The position numbers and the translations under genes were made by a program. A stretch of DNA of 55,823 nt. Origin: an uncultured Bacteroidales bacterium. GTDB lineage: Bacteria; Bacteroidota; Bacteroidia; Bacteroidales; UBA932. Of the stretch, positions 42,083 through 50,808 are shown piece after piece. The notes under the pieces were generated by a model. It had not been told where the DNA came from, did no database searches, and saw only the letters and a list, made by a program, of their open reading frames with translations. The stretch is from the NCBI GenBank assembly GCA_944325505.1, contig CALVAJ010000013.1, positions 1 to 55,823 of the forward strand. The letters are read 5' to 3'. Every line of letters begins with the position of its first letter. Position 1 is the stretch's first letter.

Positions 42083-44266
42083 TTATGATCTTGTGACTTT
42101 CATCACGTTGCGCAGTATGCGGAGCTGGGACAGCACCTTGTCAAGTTCCAGATTGCTCGGGATTGACAGCTTGACGGATATGTCGTAAGTGCCGTTCTTG
42201 ATGTTTTCGTTGACATTGAAAGAACGTATCGATGCCCTGAAGGTATTGATGATGTCTATGATCTCGTTTATTACCGACGGTTCCAGCGCCGCGATAATCC
42301 TGAGGGTAGTCTGGAAACTTGATGTGGCAGGAGTATCGCTCCATTTTACCTTCTGTATACGGTACGGGTACATTTCCATCAGCCTTGCCGCATTGGGACA
42401 GGACATCCGGTGTATCTTTATTCCGTCCTTGATAGAGACGAACCCGAATACGTCATCGCCGTAGACAGGGTTGCAGCATTTGGCCATCTTGTAGTCCAGA
42501 TGCTTGACATTCTTTGCGTTCAGCACCAGTATGTCATCGGAAGAGACGGCCTTTCCGTCCCATGTCTTTTTCTCGGCCCCCGGTCCGCCCTGGGAAGCTG
42601 CATCGGCGTCCTGGGCTCCGGAAGTCTGCTCTGCGGGTTTCACTCCGGTGACGGACTGGATTATGTCTTTCAGGTTTCCGATGTCTACGGTCCCGTCACC
42701 TATGGCTGCATAGAAGGCGTTCACGTTTTTGTACTGGAGCTTTTTCATCAGTGCTGCCAGAGTCTCGTCATCCACCTCCATTTTCCAGTTTTTCAGTCTC
42801 CGGCCCAGCAGTTCCTTGCCTTCAGCGGCTTTCTGGAACTCCGCTTCACTGAGTTTCTGCTTTATTTTTGTACGTGCCTTGGATGTGACCACGAAGTTGA
42901 GCCAGTCCTGCGACGGTTTCTGGTTCCTGGTGCTCATGATTTCGACGACATCTCCGGTCTTCAGAGCTTCCTTTATAGGTACTGCCTTACCGTTTACCTT
43001 GCCTCCGGAACATCTGATACCGAGGTTGGAATGGATGTCGAATGCGAAATCGAGCACGGTCGCTCCGGCAGGAAGTTTTCGGAGTTCGCCTGTAGGAGTA
43101 AACACGAAAATCTCTTTGGACGGAGGTTCCGGAAGGTCGTCTTCATAGTAATTCTCTCCGCTGTGCGGATGCTCCAGAGCGTAGCGGACGGACGTAAGCC
43201 AGTTGTCGAGGGTGGCTTCATGCTTTATCCCTTTATATGACCAGTGGGATGCCAGACCGCTTTCCGCGATGTCGTCCATGCGCTTTGTACGTATCTGGAC
43301 TTCAAGGTACACGTTGTCGCTGTTCTTTACGGTTATGTGGAGAGATTCGTAGCCGTTCGGTTTCGGGTTCGATATCCAGTCGCGCAGCCTTCTGGTATCG
43401 GACTCGTATTCTTCCGTAACATATGAGAAAACTTTCCAGCACAGGGCGTGTTCGGTCTCCCTGTCTGCATCACAGTCGATGATGAACCTTATGGCGAATA
43501 CATCGAAGACGCCTTCGAACGGAACTTTCTGCTTGACCATCTTCCTCCATATGGAGTATGCTGTCTTGGTCCTGATTTTCAGCTTGTACCGTATGCCGGC
43601 ATCCGAAAGCTTGTGCTTGAGCGGCTCGATGAACTGGGTCATGAGTGCCTGACGGTCTTTTTCGGTTGCTTTCAGCTTGTTGGTGATGGTCCGGTACTGC
43701 TCGGGCTCGGCGTAGCGGAAATAGGTATCCTCCATTTCGCTCTTCATGTTATAGAGTCCGAGCTGATGCGCCAGCGGGATATAGAGCATGAGGGTCTCCA
43801 GGATTTTCCTTTCCCTGGACAGTTTCGGGAACATGTCGAGAGAGCGCATGACTTCAAGCCTGTCAGCGAGTTTGAGGACAGTCACGCGGGGGTCTTTGGA
43901 ATATGACACTATGAGTTTTTTGTAGTTTTCCGCTTCGAGACGGGTGTCCTTGGGCTTGATGGTCGAAATCTTGTTCAGACCGTCCACTATTGTCAGGATG
44001 TCCTTCCCGAATTTTCCCCCGGATGTGATGTCGGTCTCCGGATGGAACCTCGTGGCTTCATGCAGGAATACGGCAGCTATGCACTCTGCCGGCAGACCGA
44101 TTTCATCTGCTGCAATCTTCGCCACCCTGACCGGGTGTTCTATAAACGGCTTCCCGTTTCCTCTTGTCTGCTGTTCAAGAGCCTTTTCCGCTATGGCATA
44201 AGCGGACCTTACGAGCTCTTTCCCCTTTTCATCGAAAGAAGGGAACATTTCATCTACTGTGTCCAT
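42083..44266 (-). CDS. relA: RelA/SpoT-family (p)ppGpp synthetase with degenerate hydrolase domain
   Basis: A long RSH protein (727 residues) for the stringent response. The synthetase domain looks active: TAYSIWRKM, FDVFAIRFII, RLRDWISNPKPNGYESLH and YLEVQIRT. It is followed by TGS (IFVFTPTGELRKLPAG), a CC motif (AKCCNPVYGDDV) and an ACT domain at the C-terminus. In the hydrolase domain His44 and Asp135 remain, but the HDVVEDT motif reads HEATRFH (residues 69-75), so the catalytic Asp and the Glu-Asp pair are lost. The ATG at 44266 is preferred; an in-frame extension to 44344 has no RSH features. Confidence 0.93.
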   Translation of the reverse strand: MDTVDEMFPSFDEKGKELVRSAYAIAEKALEQQTRGNGKPFIEHPVRVAKIAADEIGLPAECIAAVFLHEATRFHPETDITSGGKFGKDILTIVDGLNKISTIKPKDTRLEAENYKKLIVSYSKDPRVTVLKLADRLEVMRSLDMFPKLSRERKILETLMLYIPLAHQLGLYNMKSEMEDTYFRYAEPEQYRTITNKLKATEKDRQALMTQFIEPLKHKLSDAGIRYKLKIRTKTAYSIWRKMVKQKVPFEGVFDVFAIRFIIDCDADRETEHALCWKVFSYVTEEYESDTRRLRDWISNPKPNGYESLHITVKNSDNVYLEVQIRTKRMDDIAESGLASHWSYKGIKHEATLDNWLTSVRYALEHPHSGENYYEDDLPEPPSKEIFVFTPTGELRKLPAGATVLDFAFDIHSNLGIRCSGGKVNGKAVPIKEALKTGDVVEIMSTRNQKPSQDWLNFVVTSKARTKIKQKLSEAEFQKAAEGKELLGRRLKNWKMEVDDETLAALMKKLQYKNVNAFYAAIGDGTVDIGNLKDIIQSVTGVKPAEQTSGAQDADAASQGGPGAEKKTWDGKAVSSDDILVLNAKNVKHLDYKMAKCCNPVYGDDVFGFVSIKDGIKIHRMSCPNAARLMEMYPYRIQKVKWSDTPATSSFQTTLRIIAALEPSVINEIIDIINTFRASIRSFNVNENIKNGTYDISVKLSIPSNLELDKVLSQLRILRNVMKVTRS

Positions 44267-44389
44267 AGTAATGTCCGTTTCAGTCCGAAGCCAAATATAC
44301 GCAAACTCGCCCACATACTGATAGATTTTAGAGAAATAATGCAAGCTGTTGGAAATGAAAGGTGATGTGCGGTTCCATTCTCAAATGGT

Positions 44390-44471
44390 ATATTCTATTG
44401 GAGAAAAATGGAAGGAGTTCCAAATTTCTCCAATAGAATATCCGTAATCCGGATATTTTTCTCTACTTTTG
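44390..44471 (+). promoter_or_regulatory. 17-bp perfect inverted repeat and -7 box before the second DUF4143 ATPase
   Basis: ATATTCTATTGGAGAAA (44390-44406) pairs perfectly with 44425-44441 across 18 bases. The -7 box TACTTTTG is at 44464-44471, only 4 bases before the ATG at 44476. The mRNA would therefore be leaderless or nearly so. A palindrome ATCCGGAT lies between. Confidence 0.65.
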
Positions 44472-44475
44472 CTGC

Positions 44476-45732
44476 ATGATCATACCTAGAGACAAATACT
44501 TACGTGAACTGAAAAGCGCAATGCACAACGGAATGATTAAGATCATTACCGGAGTGCGTCGTTGCGGCAAATCCTACCTTCTTTTCGAGCTGTTCAAAAA
44601 ATACTTGCTTGAAGACGGTGTGGATGAAAACCATATCATTCAAGTTGACTTGGAGGACCGTCGTAACATACGACTAAGGAATCCGGATGCATTATTGGAT
44701 CACATCGACAGCCGTATTGCTGACGATAGCATTTATTACATCTTGTTAGACGAAATCCAATTGGTTCCTGAGTTTGAGGATGTGCTCAACAGCTACCTGA
44801 AAGTAAAAAATGCCGACGTATATGTAACAGGCAGCAACAGTCGTTTCCTGTCCAGCGATGTAATAACCGAATTTCGCGGGCGCGGGTATGAGATAAGGGT
44901 CCATCCGCTGAGCTTTTTAGAATTTCTTAAGGCGGAACAGCACGAAAGCGAACTTTCAGCTCTGCAGGACTACATGATATATGGCGGACTGCCGCAAATT
45001 ACAACTTTTTCAAACAGGGAGGAGAAGGAAAAGTATCTGAAATCATTGTTTCAAGGTACCTATATCCGTGATATAAAGGAGCGATATGGCATCAGAAATG
45101 ATGACGATTTAAGTGAGCTTATAGATATCATTGCTTCCAGTATCGGGTGCCTGACAAATCCGACCAATCTTGAAAATACATTCAAATCCGTAAAGGGCCA
45201 CAGTATTTCAGATACTACCATACAGAGTTATCTTGGTATGTTGCAGGATGCGTTTCTGCTGGAAAGGGCCATCCGGTACGATATCAAGGGAAAGCATTAT
45301 ATCAACACCCCGTCAAAATACTATTTTGAAGATACGGGACTGCGCAACGCCCGTCTGAATTACAGACAGATTGACAGCGGACATCTTATGGAGAATATCA
45401 TATACAATGAACTCCGTATCAGAGGTTATTCGGTTGATGTGGGGCAGGTAGAAGTACGCAAGACAAATGATGACGGAAAGAAAATACGGAAACAGCTGGA
45501 AGTGGACTTTATCTGCAACAGGGGAGACAAGCGCATGTATATCCAATCGGCGCTTGACATGCCTACGCAGGAGAAAATCGAACAGGAGACCAATTCTCTC
45601 CGTCATATAAGAGATGGATTCCCTAAAATCATCATAACCGGAGGTTTGACGCCGTCCTATGTAAATGAAGATGGCATATCGATCATTAATGTCATTGATT
45701 TCCTGAAAGACACGGAAGGTTTTTCACTATAG
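44476..45732 (+). CDS. ATP-binding protein, AAA_14 / DUF4143 family (second copy)
   Basis: 418 residues. Walker A GVRRCGKSY, Walker B YILLDEIQL, sensor TGSNSRFLSSD, then a winged-helix-like middle (SISDTTIQSYLGMLQDAFLLERAIRYD) and a DUF4143 C-terminal domain with the nuclease-like ELRIRGY...QLEVDFICNRGDKRMYIQSAL (E...D...). Same family as the 31130 gene but diverged. Its role is unknown. It has its own promoter under a 17-bp inverted repeat and is divergent from relA. Confidence 0.92.
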   Translation: MIIPRDKYLRELKSAMHNGMIKIITGVRRCGKSYLLFELFKKYLLEDGVDENHIIQVDLEDRRNIRLRNPDALLDHIDSRIADDSIYYILLDEIQLVPEFEDVLNSYLKVKNADVYVTGSNSRFLSSDVITEFRGRGYEIRVHPLSFLEFLKAEQHESELSALQDYMIYGGLPQITTFSNREEKEKYLKSLFQGTYIRDIKERYGIRNDDDLSELIDIIASSIGCLTNPTNLENTFKSVKGHSISDTTIQSYLGMLQDAFLLERAIRYDIKGKHYINTPSKYYFEDTGLRNARLNYRQIDSGHLMENIIYNELRIRGYSVDVGQVEVRKTNDDGKKIRKQLEVDFICNRGDKRMYIQSALDMPTQEKIEQETNSLRHIRDGFPKIIITGGLTPSYVNEDGISIINVIDFLKDTEGFSL

Positions 45733-46055
45733 GTCCGATACTCATGTAAAAACATTATTATGTGTGCATATAAAGAGTTATTTGAAAACATGAGTGATAT
45801 AATGGTCTGAACAGTCCGGCATTTTCTTATCCGTTGCCCGTTCTCGTGTGAGTTTTTATAAAAAGTAGATAATCAGATAATTATACAGGTGTGCTACAAA
45901 TATACGCAGAAGTCCAGAGCAATGCAATGAACTTGACCGATTTACATTGCCGAGGCGTGAACCGTATAAATGACGAAGCCAAATATACTTAAAAACGGAA
46001 GATATTCCAATGCTGAAGTCTTTTTAATCTACATTGGATTCTCTTATATTATTGT
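45733..46055. other. Intergenic region, little recognisable
   Basis: ACTCATGT (45740-45747) can pair with ACATGAGT (45788-45795) just after the ATPase stop. The remaining AT-rich 250 bases show no gene, repeat or known RNA that I can identify. Confidence 0.4.
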
Positions 46056-46063
46056 TACCTTTG
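46034..46063 (+). promoter_or_regulatory. Promoter of the mannose operon
   Basis: -33 TTGG near 46034 and -7 TACCTTTG (46056-46063), spacing about 19, 31 bases before the ATG of the transporter gene. Confidence 0.6.
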
Positions 46064-46094
46064 CCGGAGGTGTTGAAACTTGAACCGCATAATA

Positions 46095-47402
46095 ATGAGT
46101 AACAAGAGCCTTTCTCCGCTCAGATGGGTCCCGAGTGCGTATTTTGCCATGGGTATGCCGTTTGTCGTCCTTAATATGGTATGCGTCCTCATGTTTAAGG
46201 GTCTGGGCATTGAAGACAGCCGGATAGCGCTGTGGACATCCGTAATCATGTTCCCATGGACGATAAAGTTTCTCTGGAGTCCGTTTCTGGAGATGTTCAG
46301 GACCAAGAAGTTCTTCGTTGTGGCCACGCAGCTGGTTTCCGGCATAGGGTTCGGTCTGGTTGCGCTGGCTCTCCATCTTCCGCATTTCTTCGCCGTAAGT
46401 ATCGCGATACTGGCTGTCATCGCAATGAGCGGAGCCACTCATGATATCGCTCTGGACGGACTTTACATGGCCGAGCTTTCCAAGCAGGATCAAGCCAAGT
46501 ATATCGGATGGCAGGGTGCGTTCTATAATCTGGCCAAGCTCGTGGCTACAGGACTGCTGGTCTATGTCGCCGGCATCCTTATCGATCATTTCAAGGCAGG
46601 AGGGGCAACGGCACTGGAAGCCTCTCTTCCGGCCTGGACCATAATCATGATAGCCTGCGGTGCGATTCTGGTCATACTCGGTCTCTATCATGCGAAGTCC
46701 CTTCCTTCGGGCGGGGCGGCTGCTACGCAGGTCAGGACAGCAAGAGAGACATTGGATGAACTCTGGGCTGTCATCAGGGATTTCTTTACCAAGAAATATA
46801 TCGGATGGTACATCCTTTTCATCATCCTCTACCGTCTGGGAGAAGGCTTCGTGATGAAGATCGTGCCTCTTTTCCTGAAAGCGGCAAGGGCTGACGGCGG
46901 ACTGGGTCTGAGCGAGCAGCAGATAGGTATGTTCTACGGGACATTCGGGGCGGCGGCTTTCGTGCTCGGCTCCCTGCTGGCAGGGTACTATATTTCGCAT
47001 ATCGGACTCAGAAAATCGTTGTTTTCGCTTGTATGCATCTTTAACCTTCCGTTTCTGGTATATACGTATTTTGCATGGGCACAGCCGGAGTCTGTGCTGC
47101 TGATAGGAGCCGGAATTATCGTGGAATATTTCGGATACGGATTCGGCTTTGTCGGGCTTACCCTGTTCATGATGCAGCAGGTGGCTCCGGGAAAGCACCA
47201 GATGGCGCACTATGCATTCGCTTCAGGTATAATGAACCTTTCCGTCATGATGACGGGCGCGGTGTCAGGCTTCCTGAGCGACGCTCTCGGGTACAAAGTC
47301 TTTTTTATCGTGGTGATGGCGGCGGTAGTGCCGATTTTCATAATGTCACGCTTTGTCCCGTTCACTTATCCGGACAATGCGGATGCAGACAACAAGGCAT
47401 GA
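46095..47402 (+). CDS. MFS transporter, probable mannosyl-GlcNAc disaccharide importer
   Basis: A 435-residue inner-membrane protein with about 12 hydrophobic segments and the start SPLRWVPSAYFAMGMPF, similar to AmpG-like and N-glycan-locus MFS carriers. SGATHDIALDGLYMAELS and the loop KQDQAKYIGWQGAFYN are family-like. It is followed by GH130 and three GH92 genes, as in the Bacteroides thetaiotaomicron high-mannose N-glycan locus, where the partner imports Man-beta-1,4-GlcNAc. The substrate here is inferred from that context. The ATG at 46095 is used; the upstream TTG at 46080 is unlikely. Confidence 0.85.
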   Translation: MSNKSLSPLRWVPSAYFAMGMPFVVLNMVCVLMFKGLGIEDSRIALWTSVIMFPWTIKFLWSPFLEMFRTKKFFVVATQLVSGIGFGLVALALHLPHFFAVSIAILAVIAMSGATHDIALDGLYMAELSKQDQAKYIGWQGAFYNLAKLVATGLLVYVAGILIDHFKAGGATALEASLPAWTIIMIACGAILVILGLYHAKSLPSGGAAATQVRTARETLDELWAVIRDFFTKKYIGWYILFIILYRLGEGFVMKIVPLFLKAARADGGLGLSEQQIGMFYGTFGAAAFVLGSLLAGYYISHIGLRKSLFSLVCIFNLPFLVYTYFAWAQPESVLLIGAGIIVEYFGYGFGFVGLTLFMMQQVAPGKHQMAHYAFASGIMNLSVMMTGAVSGFLSDALGYKVFFIVVMAAVVPIFIMSRFVPFTYPDNADADNKA

Positions 47403-47463
47403 TGCGTGAAACACTTCTTTGTAATCGTAAATAGTTTAAAATCAATATTATAATATTAAGAAA

Positions 47464-48465
47464 ATGAACGAAGGAATCAAGATTTCAGGCAATCCTCTTC
47501 CGCATATGCCGTGGGAGGAACGTCCGGCAGGAACATCATCCGTAATGTGGAGATATTCGGCCAACCCGGTGATCCCGAGGGACCTGCTGCCTACGTCCAA
47601 CAGTATATTCAATTCGGCCGTAGTGCCGTTCAAAGACGGATTTGCCGGGGTCTTCCGCTGTGATGACACCAACAGGCGCATGCGTCTGCATATCGGTTTT
47701 TCCAAAGACGGCCTGAAGTGGGACATAAATCCGGAAATGCTTGCTTTCCAGTGTGATGACAAGGAGATAGGGGAGTGGGTATACGGTTACGACCCTCGCG
47801 TATGCAAGATAGAAGACAAGTATTATGTCACATGGTGCAACGGCTACCACGGACCTACTATCGGGGTGGCCTGGACCGAAGATTTCAAGACTTTCCACCA
47901 GATGGAAAACGCATTCCTTCCGTACAACAGGAACGGGGTCATGTTCCCTAAGAAGATAAACGGAAATTTCGCCATGCTTTCCCGCCCGAGCGATACAGGA
48001 CATACCGCATTCGGGGACATTTTCTATTCCGAGTCGCCTGATCTTGAATATTGGGGGCACCACCGCCATGTGATGGCTCCGGCTCCGTTTGAGGTCAGCG
48101 CATGGCAGTGCATGAAGATCGGGGCAGGGCCTATCCCTATCGAGACTTCGGAAGGCTGGCTGATGTTCTATCACGGTGTGCTTCATTCATGCAACGGTTA
48201 TGTGTATTCATTCGGGTCCGCCCTTCTGGATCTGGAGCAGCCTTGGAAAGTGATTGCCCGCAGCGGCCCTTACCTCATTTCTCCTCAGAAAGATTACGAG
48301 TGCATGGGTGACGTGCCTAACGTTACTTTCCCGTGTGCCGCACTCCATGACGCGCATACCGGCAGGGTCGCAGTATATTACGGGTGTGCGGATACCGTTA
48401 CCGGGCTTGCGTTCGGTTATATTCCTGAGATCGTTGAGTTTACAAAAAGAACGAATATTCTGTAA
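47464..48465 (+). CDS. GH130 glycoside phosphorylase (probable Man-beta-1,4-GlcNAc phosphorylase)
   Basis: A 333-residue cytoplasmic five-bladed propeller enzyme of GH130. It has the acid residue region [10 protein letters not shown] (Asp110), [10 protein letters not shown]-like [37 protein letters not shown] and [29 protein letters not shown]130 enzymes phosphorolyse beta-mannosides to mannose-1-phosphate. Between an MFS importer and GH92 mannosidases, the likely substrate is the N-glycan core Man-beta-1,4-GlcNAc. No signal peptide. Confidence 0.9.
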   Translation: MNEGIKISGNPLPHMPWEERPAGTSSVMWRYSANPVIPRDLLPTSNSIFNSAVVPFKDGFAGVFRCDDTNRRMRLHIGFSKDGLKWDINPEMLAFQCDDKEIGEWVYGYDPRVCKIEDKYYVTWCNGYHGPTIGVAWTEDFKTFHQMENAFLPYNRNGVMFPKKINGNFAMLSRPSDTGHTAFGDIFYSESPDLEYWGHHRHVMAPAPFEVSAWQCMKIGAGPIPIETSEGWLMFYHGVLHSCNGYVYSFGSALLDLEQPWKVIARSGPYLISPQKDYECMGDVPNVTFPCAALHDAHTGRVAVYYGCADTVTGLAFGYIPEIVEFTKRTNIL

Positions 48466-48473
48466 GGCATCAT

Positions 48474-50738
48474 ATGAAACTGAAGTTATTGTCCCTGTCC
48501 TTCTTCCTTTCTGCTCTGGCGGTTCCGGCCGCCTCCGGAGAAGAAGTCTCTGCCGGAGTTTCCGGATATGTCGATCCGTTCATAGGGACTACCAATTTCG
48601 GGACGACCAACCCGGGAGCCGTATGTCCGAACGGACTGATGTCCGTGTCCCCGTTCAATGTAATGGGTTCCAGTCTCAATGTCTGGGACAAGGACAGCAG
48701 GTGGTGGTCTACCCCGTACGCTTTTGAGAATAAATTCTTTACGGGATATTCCCATGTCAATCTCAGCGGCGTCGGCTGTCCGGAACTCGGGGCCTTGCTT
48801 ACAATGCCTGTATCCGGTCCGCTGCAGGTGGATTATCATATCTACGGGTCGGAATATTCTGACGAACATGCCGAACCCGGGTATTATACCAATCTCCTTT
48901 CTGCATACGGCATCAGGACGGAGGTGACGGCAACAATGAGGACTTCAGCCGAAAGGTACACTTTCCCGGCCGGCGAGAGTCATATCCTTCTCAACCTGGG
49001 AGAAGGTCTCACCAACGAGACCGGTGCGATGGTCCGCAAGGTGAGCGACACGGAGATAGAAGGGATGAGGCTGCTGGGAACGTTCTGCTATAATCCGCAG
49101 GCCGTTTTCCCTATATATTTCGTCATGCGCGTGAACAAGGCTCCGAAAGCAAGCGGCTTCTGGAAAAAGCAGCGCGTGATGACAGGAGTGGAAGCCGAAT
49201 GGACGCCTGACAACGGGAAATACAAGCTTTATACCCGCTACGGACGCGAACTGGCGGGCGATGATATCGGTTACTGGTTCAGTTTCGATACGGAGGAAGG
49301 CGAGCAGGTAGAAGTGCAGATGGGTGTTTCCTTCGTCAGTGTCGAAAATGCCAGGGAGAACCTCGATGCCGAGCAGAAGGGATTCGGTTTCGATTCGGTG
49401 CGGGCTCAGGCCGCTGCGCAGTGGGAACGCGACCTGTCGAAGATAAAGGTGCAGGGCGGTACCGAGGCTCAGAAGACGGTTTTCTATACCGGCCTGTACC
49501 ATGCGCTTATCCATCCTAATATCCTTAATGATGTGAACGGAGAGTATCCTCTGATGGAAAATGAAGGGGTGGGCAAAGTACCTGCAGGGCAGAACAGATA
49601 TACGGTCTTTTCTCTCTGGGACACTTACCGCAACCTCCACCAGCTGATGACCCTTCTTTATCCTGAACGCCAGCTGGACATGGTCCGCTCTATGATAGGG
49701 ATTTACGAGGAATGGGGATGGATGCCGAAGTGGGAGCTTTACGGAAGGGAGACATTCACTATGGAGGGTGATCCTGCAATTCCGGTCATTGCCGATACAT
49801 GGTTCAAGGGGTTGAAGGACTTTGACATCGAAACGGCCTATCAGGCTTTTGTAAAGTCGGCCACTACTCCGGGAGCGCAGAACAGGATGCGTCCGGACGT
49901 GGATCCTTACATAGAAAGGGGGTATATCCCTCTCGGAGTATTCGCTGCCGACCTTTCAGGAGACAATGCCGTTTCGCATGCGCTCGAATATTATATCGCC
50001 GACCACGCGCTTTCCCTGCTGGCTGATTCCTTGGGACACAAGGACGATGCCGCACGATTCAGGGCCGCATCTCTCGGATACAGGCATTATTATTGCCCGG
50101 AATACGGCACGCTCAGACCTTTGAACATGGACGGGAGCTTCTATTCTCCGTTCAATCCGCGCCAGGGTGAGAACTTCGAGACTGCTCCCGGCTTCCACGA
50201 AGGCAGCGCCTGGAACTATACTTTCTATGTTCCTCATGATATCCAAGGCCTTGCAAAACTGATGGGCGGAAAAAAGAAATTCGTGGACAAGCTCCAGATG
50301 GTATTCGACGAGGGACTGTACGATCCTGCGAATGAACCGGATATAGCCTATCCGTATCTTTTCAGCTATTTCAAGGGTGAGGAATGGCGCACCCAGAAGA
50401 CCGTGAAGATGCTGCTGGACAAATATTACCGTCCCGAACCTGACGGCATACCGGGAAATGACGATACCGGAACGATGTCTGCCTGGGCAGTATTCTCCAT
50501 GATGGGATTTTATCCGGACTGCCCGGGAGAACCTCATTATACTCTTACCGCTCCGGTGTTTGACAGGATCGAGCTTACTCTCGACCCTGAATATTCTGGG
50601 TCAGAGAAGCTGGTGATCGAGAAAGACGGAGATGGCTATATACAAGGTGTGACACTCGGCGGGAAACCTTTCAAGGGATTCCGCATCGGACATCATGAAA
50701 TGCTCGAGGGCGGACACATTGTTTTCGACTGCAGGTAA
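48474..50738 (+). CDS. GH92 alpha-mannosidase (first)
   Basis: 754 residues with a cleavable signal peptide (ending near AASGEE), so probably periplasmic. GH92 enzymes are calcium-dependent exo-alpha-mannosidases. Signatures: YVDPFIGTTNFGTTNPGAVCPNGL, SLWDTYRNLHQLMTLLYP, HEGSAWNYTFYVPHD (general acid Glu) and GNDDTGTMSAWAVFSMMGFYP (Asp base). The region HGNEPSHH of the second copy reads PANEPDIAYPY here, so the specificity probably differs. It lies 8 bases after GH130. Confidence 0.92.
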   Translation: MKLKLLSLSFFLSALAVPAASGEEVSAGVSGYVDPFIGTTNFGTTNPGAVCPNGLMSVSPFNVMGSSLNVWDKDSRWWSTPYAFENKFFTGYSHVNLSGVGCPELGALLTMPVSGPLQVDYHIYGSEYSDEHAEPGYYTNLLSAYGIRTEVTATMRTSAERYTFPAGESHILLNLGEGLTNETGAMVRKVSDTEIEGMRLLGTFCYNPQAVFPIYFVMRVNKAPKASGFWKKQRVMTGVEAEWTPDNGKYKLYTRYGRELAGDDIGYWFSFDTEEGEQVEVQMGVSFVSVENARENLDAEQKGFGFDSVRAQAAAQWERDLSKIKVQGGTEAQKTVFYTGLYHALIHPNILNDVNGEYPLMENEGVGKVPAGQNRYTVFSLWDTYRNLHQLMTLLYPERQLDMVRSMIGIYEEWGWMPKWELYGRETFTMEGDPAIPVIADTWFKGLKDFDIETAYQAFVKSATTPGAQNRMRPDVDPYIERGYIPLGVFAADLSGDNAVSHALEYYIADHALSLLADSLGHKDDAARFRAASLGYRHYYCPEYGTLRPLNMDGSFYSPFNPRQGENFETAPGFHEGSAWNYTFYVPHDIQGLAKLMGGKKKFVDKLQMVFDEGLYDPANEPDIAYPYLFSYFKGEEWRTQKTVKMLLDKYYRPEPDGIPGNDDTGTMSAWAVFSMMGFYPDCPGEPHYTLTAPVFDRIELTLDPEYSGSEKLVIEKDGDGYIQGVTLGGKPFKGFRIGHHEMLEGGHIVFDCR

Positions 50739-50808
50739 CCTCTATCGGAGGACAATGCCTGTCGGCCGGAGGATTTGCCGGAAAGAAAAACTGTAAAACA
50801 CACACATA

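Noticed and set aside
42410-43240. Long open frame on the plus strand (276 codons) opposite relA
   Set aside because: It is the antisense shadow of a clear RelA protein, with no recognisable domain of its own.
46044-47210. 388-codon minus-strand frame opposite the MFS transporter
   Set aside because: Antisense of a clear 12-segment transporter; rich in His/Arg/Ser, as expected for a shadow frame.
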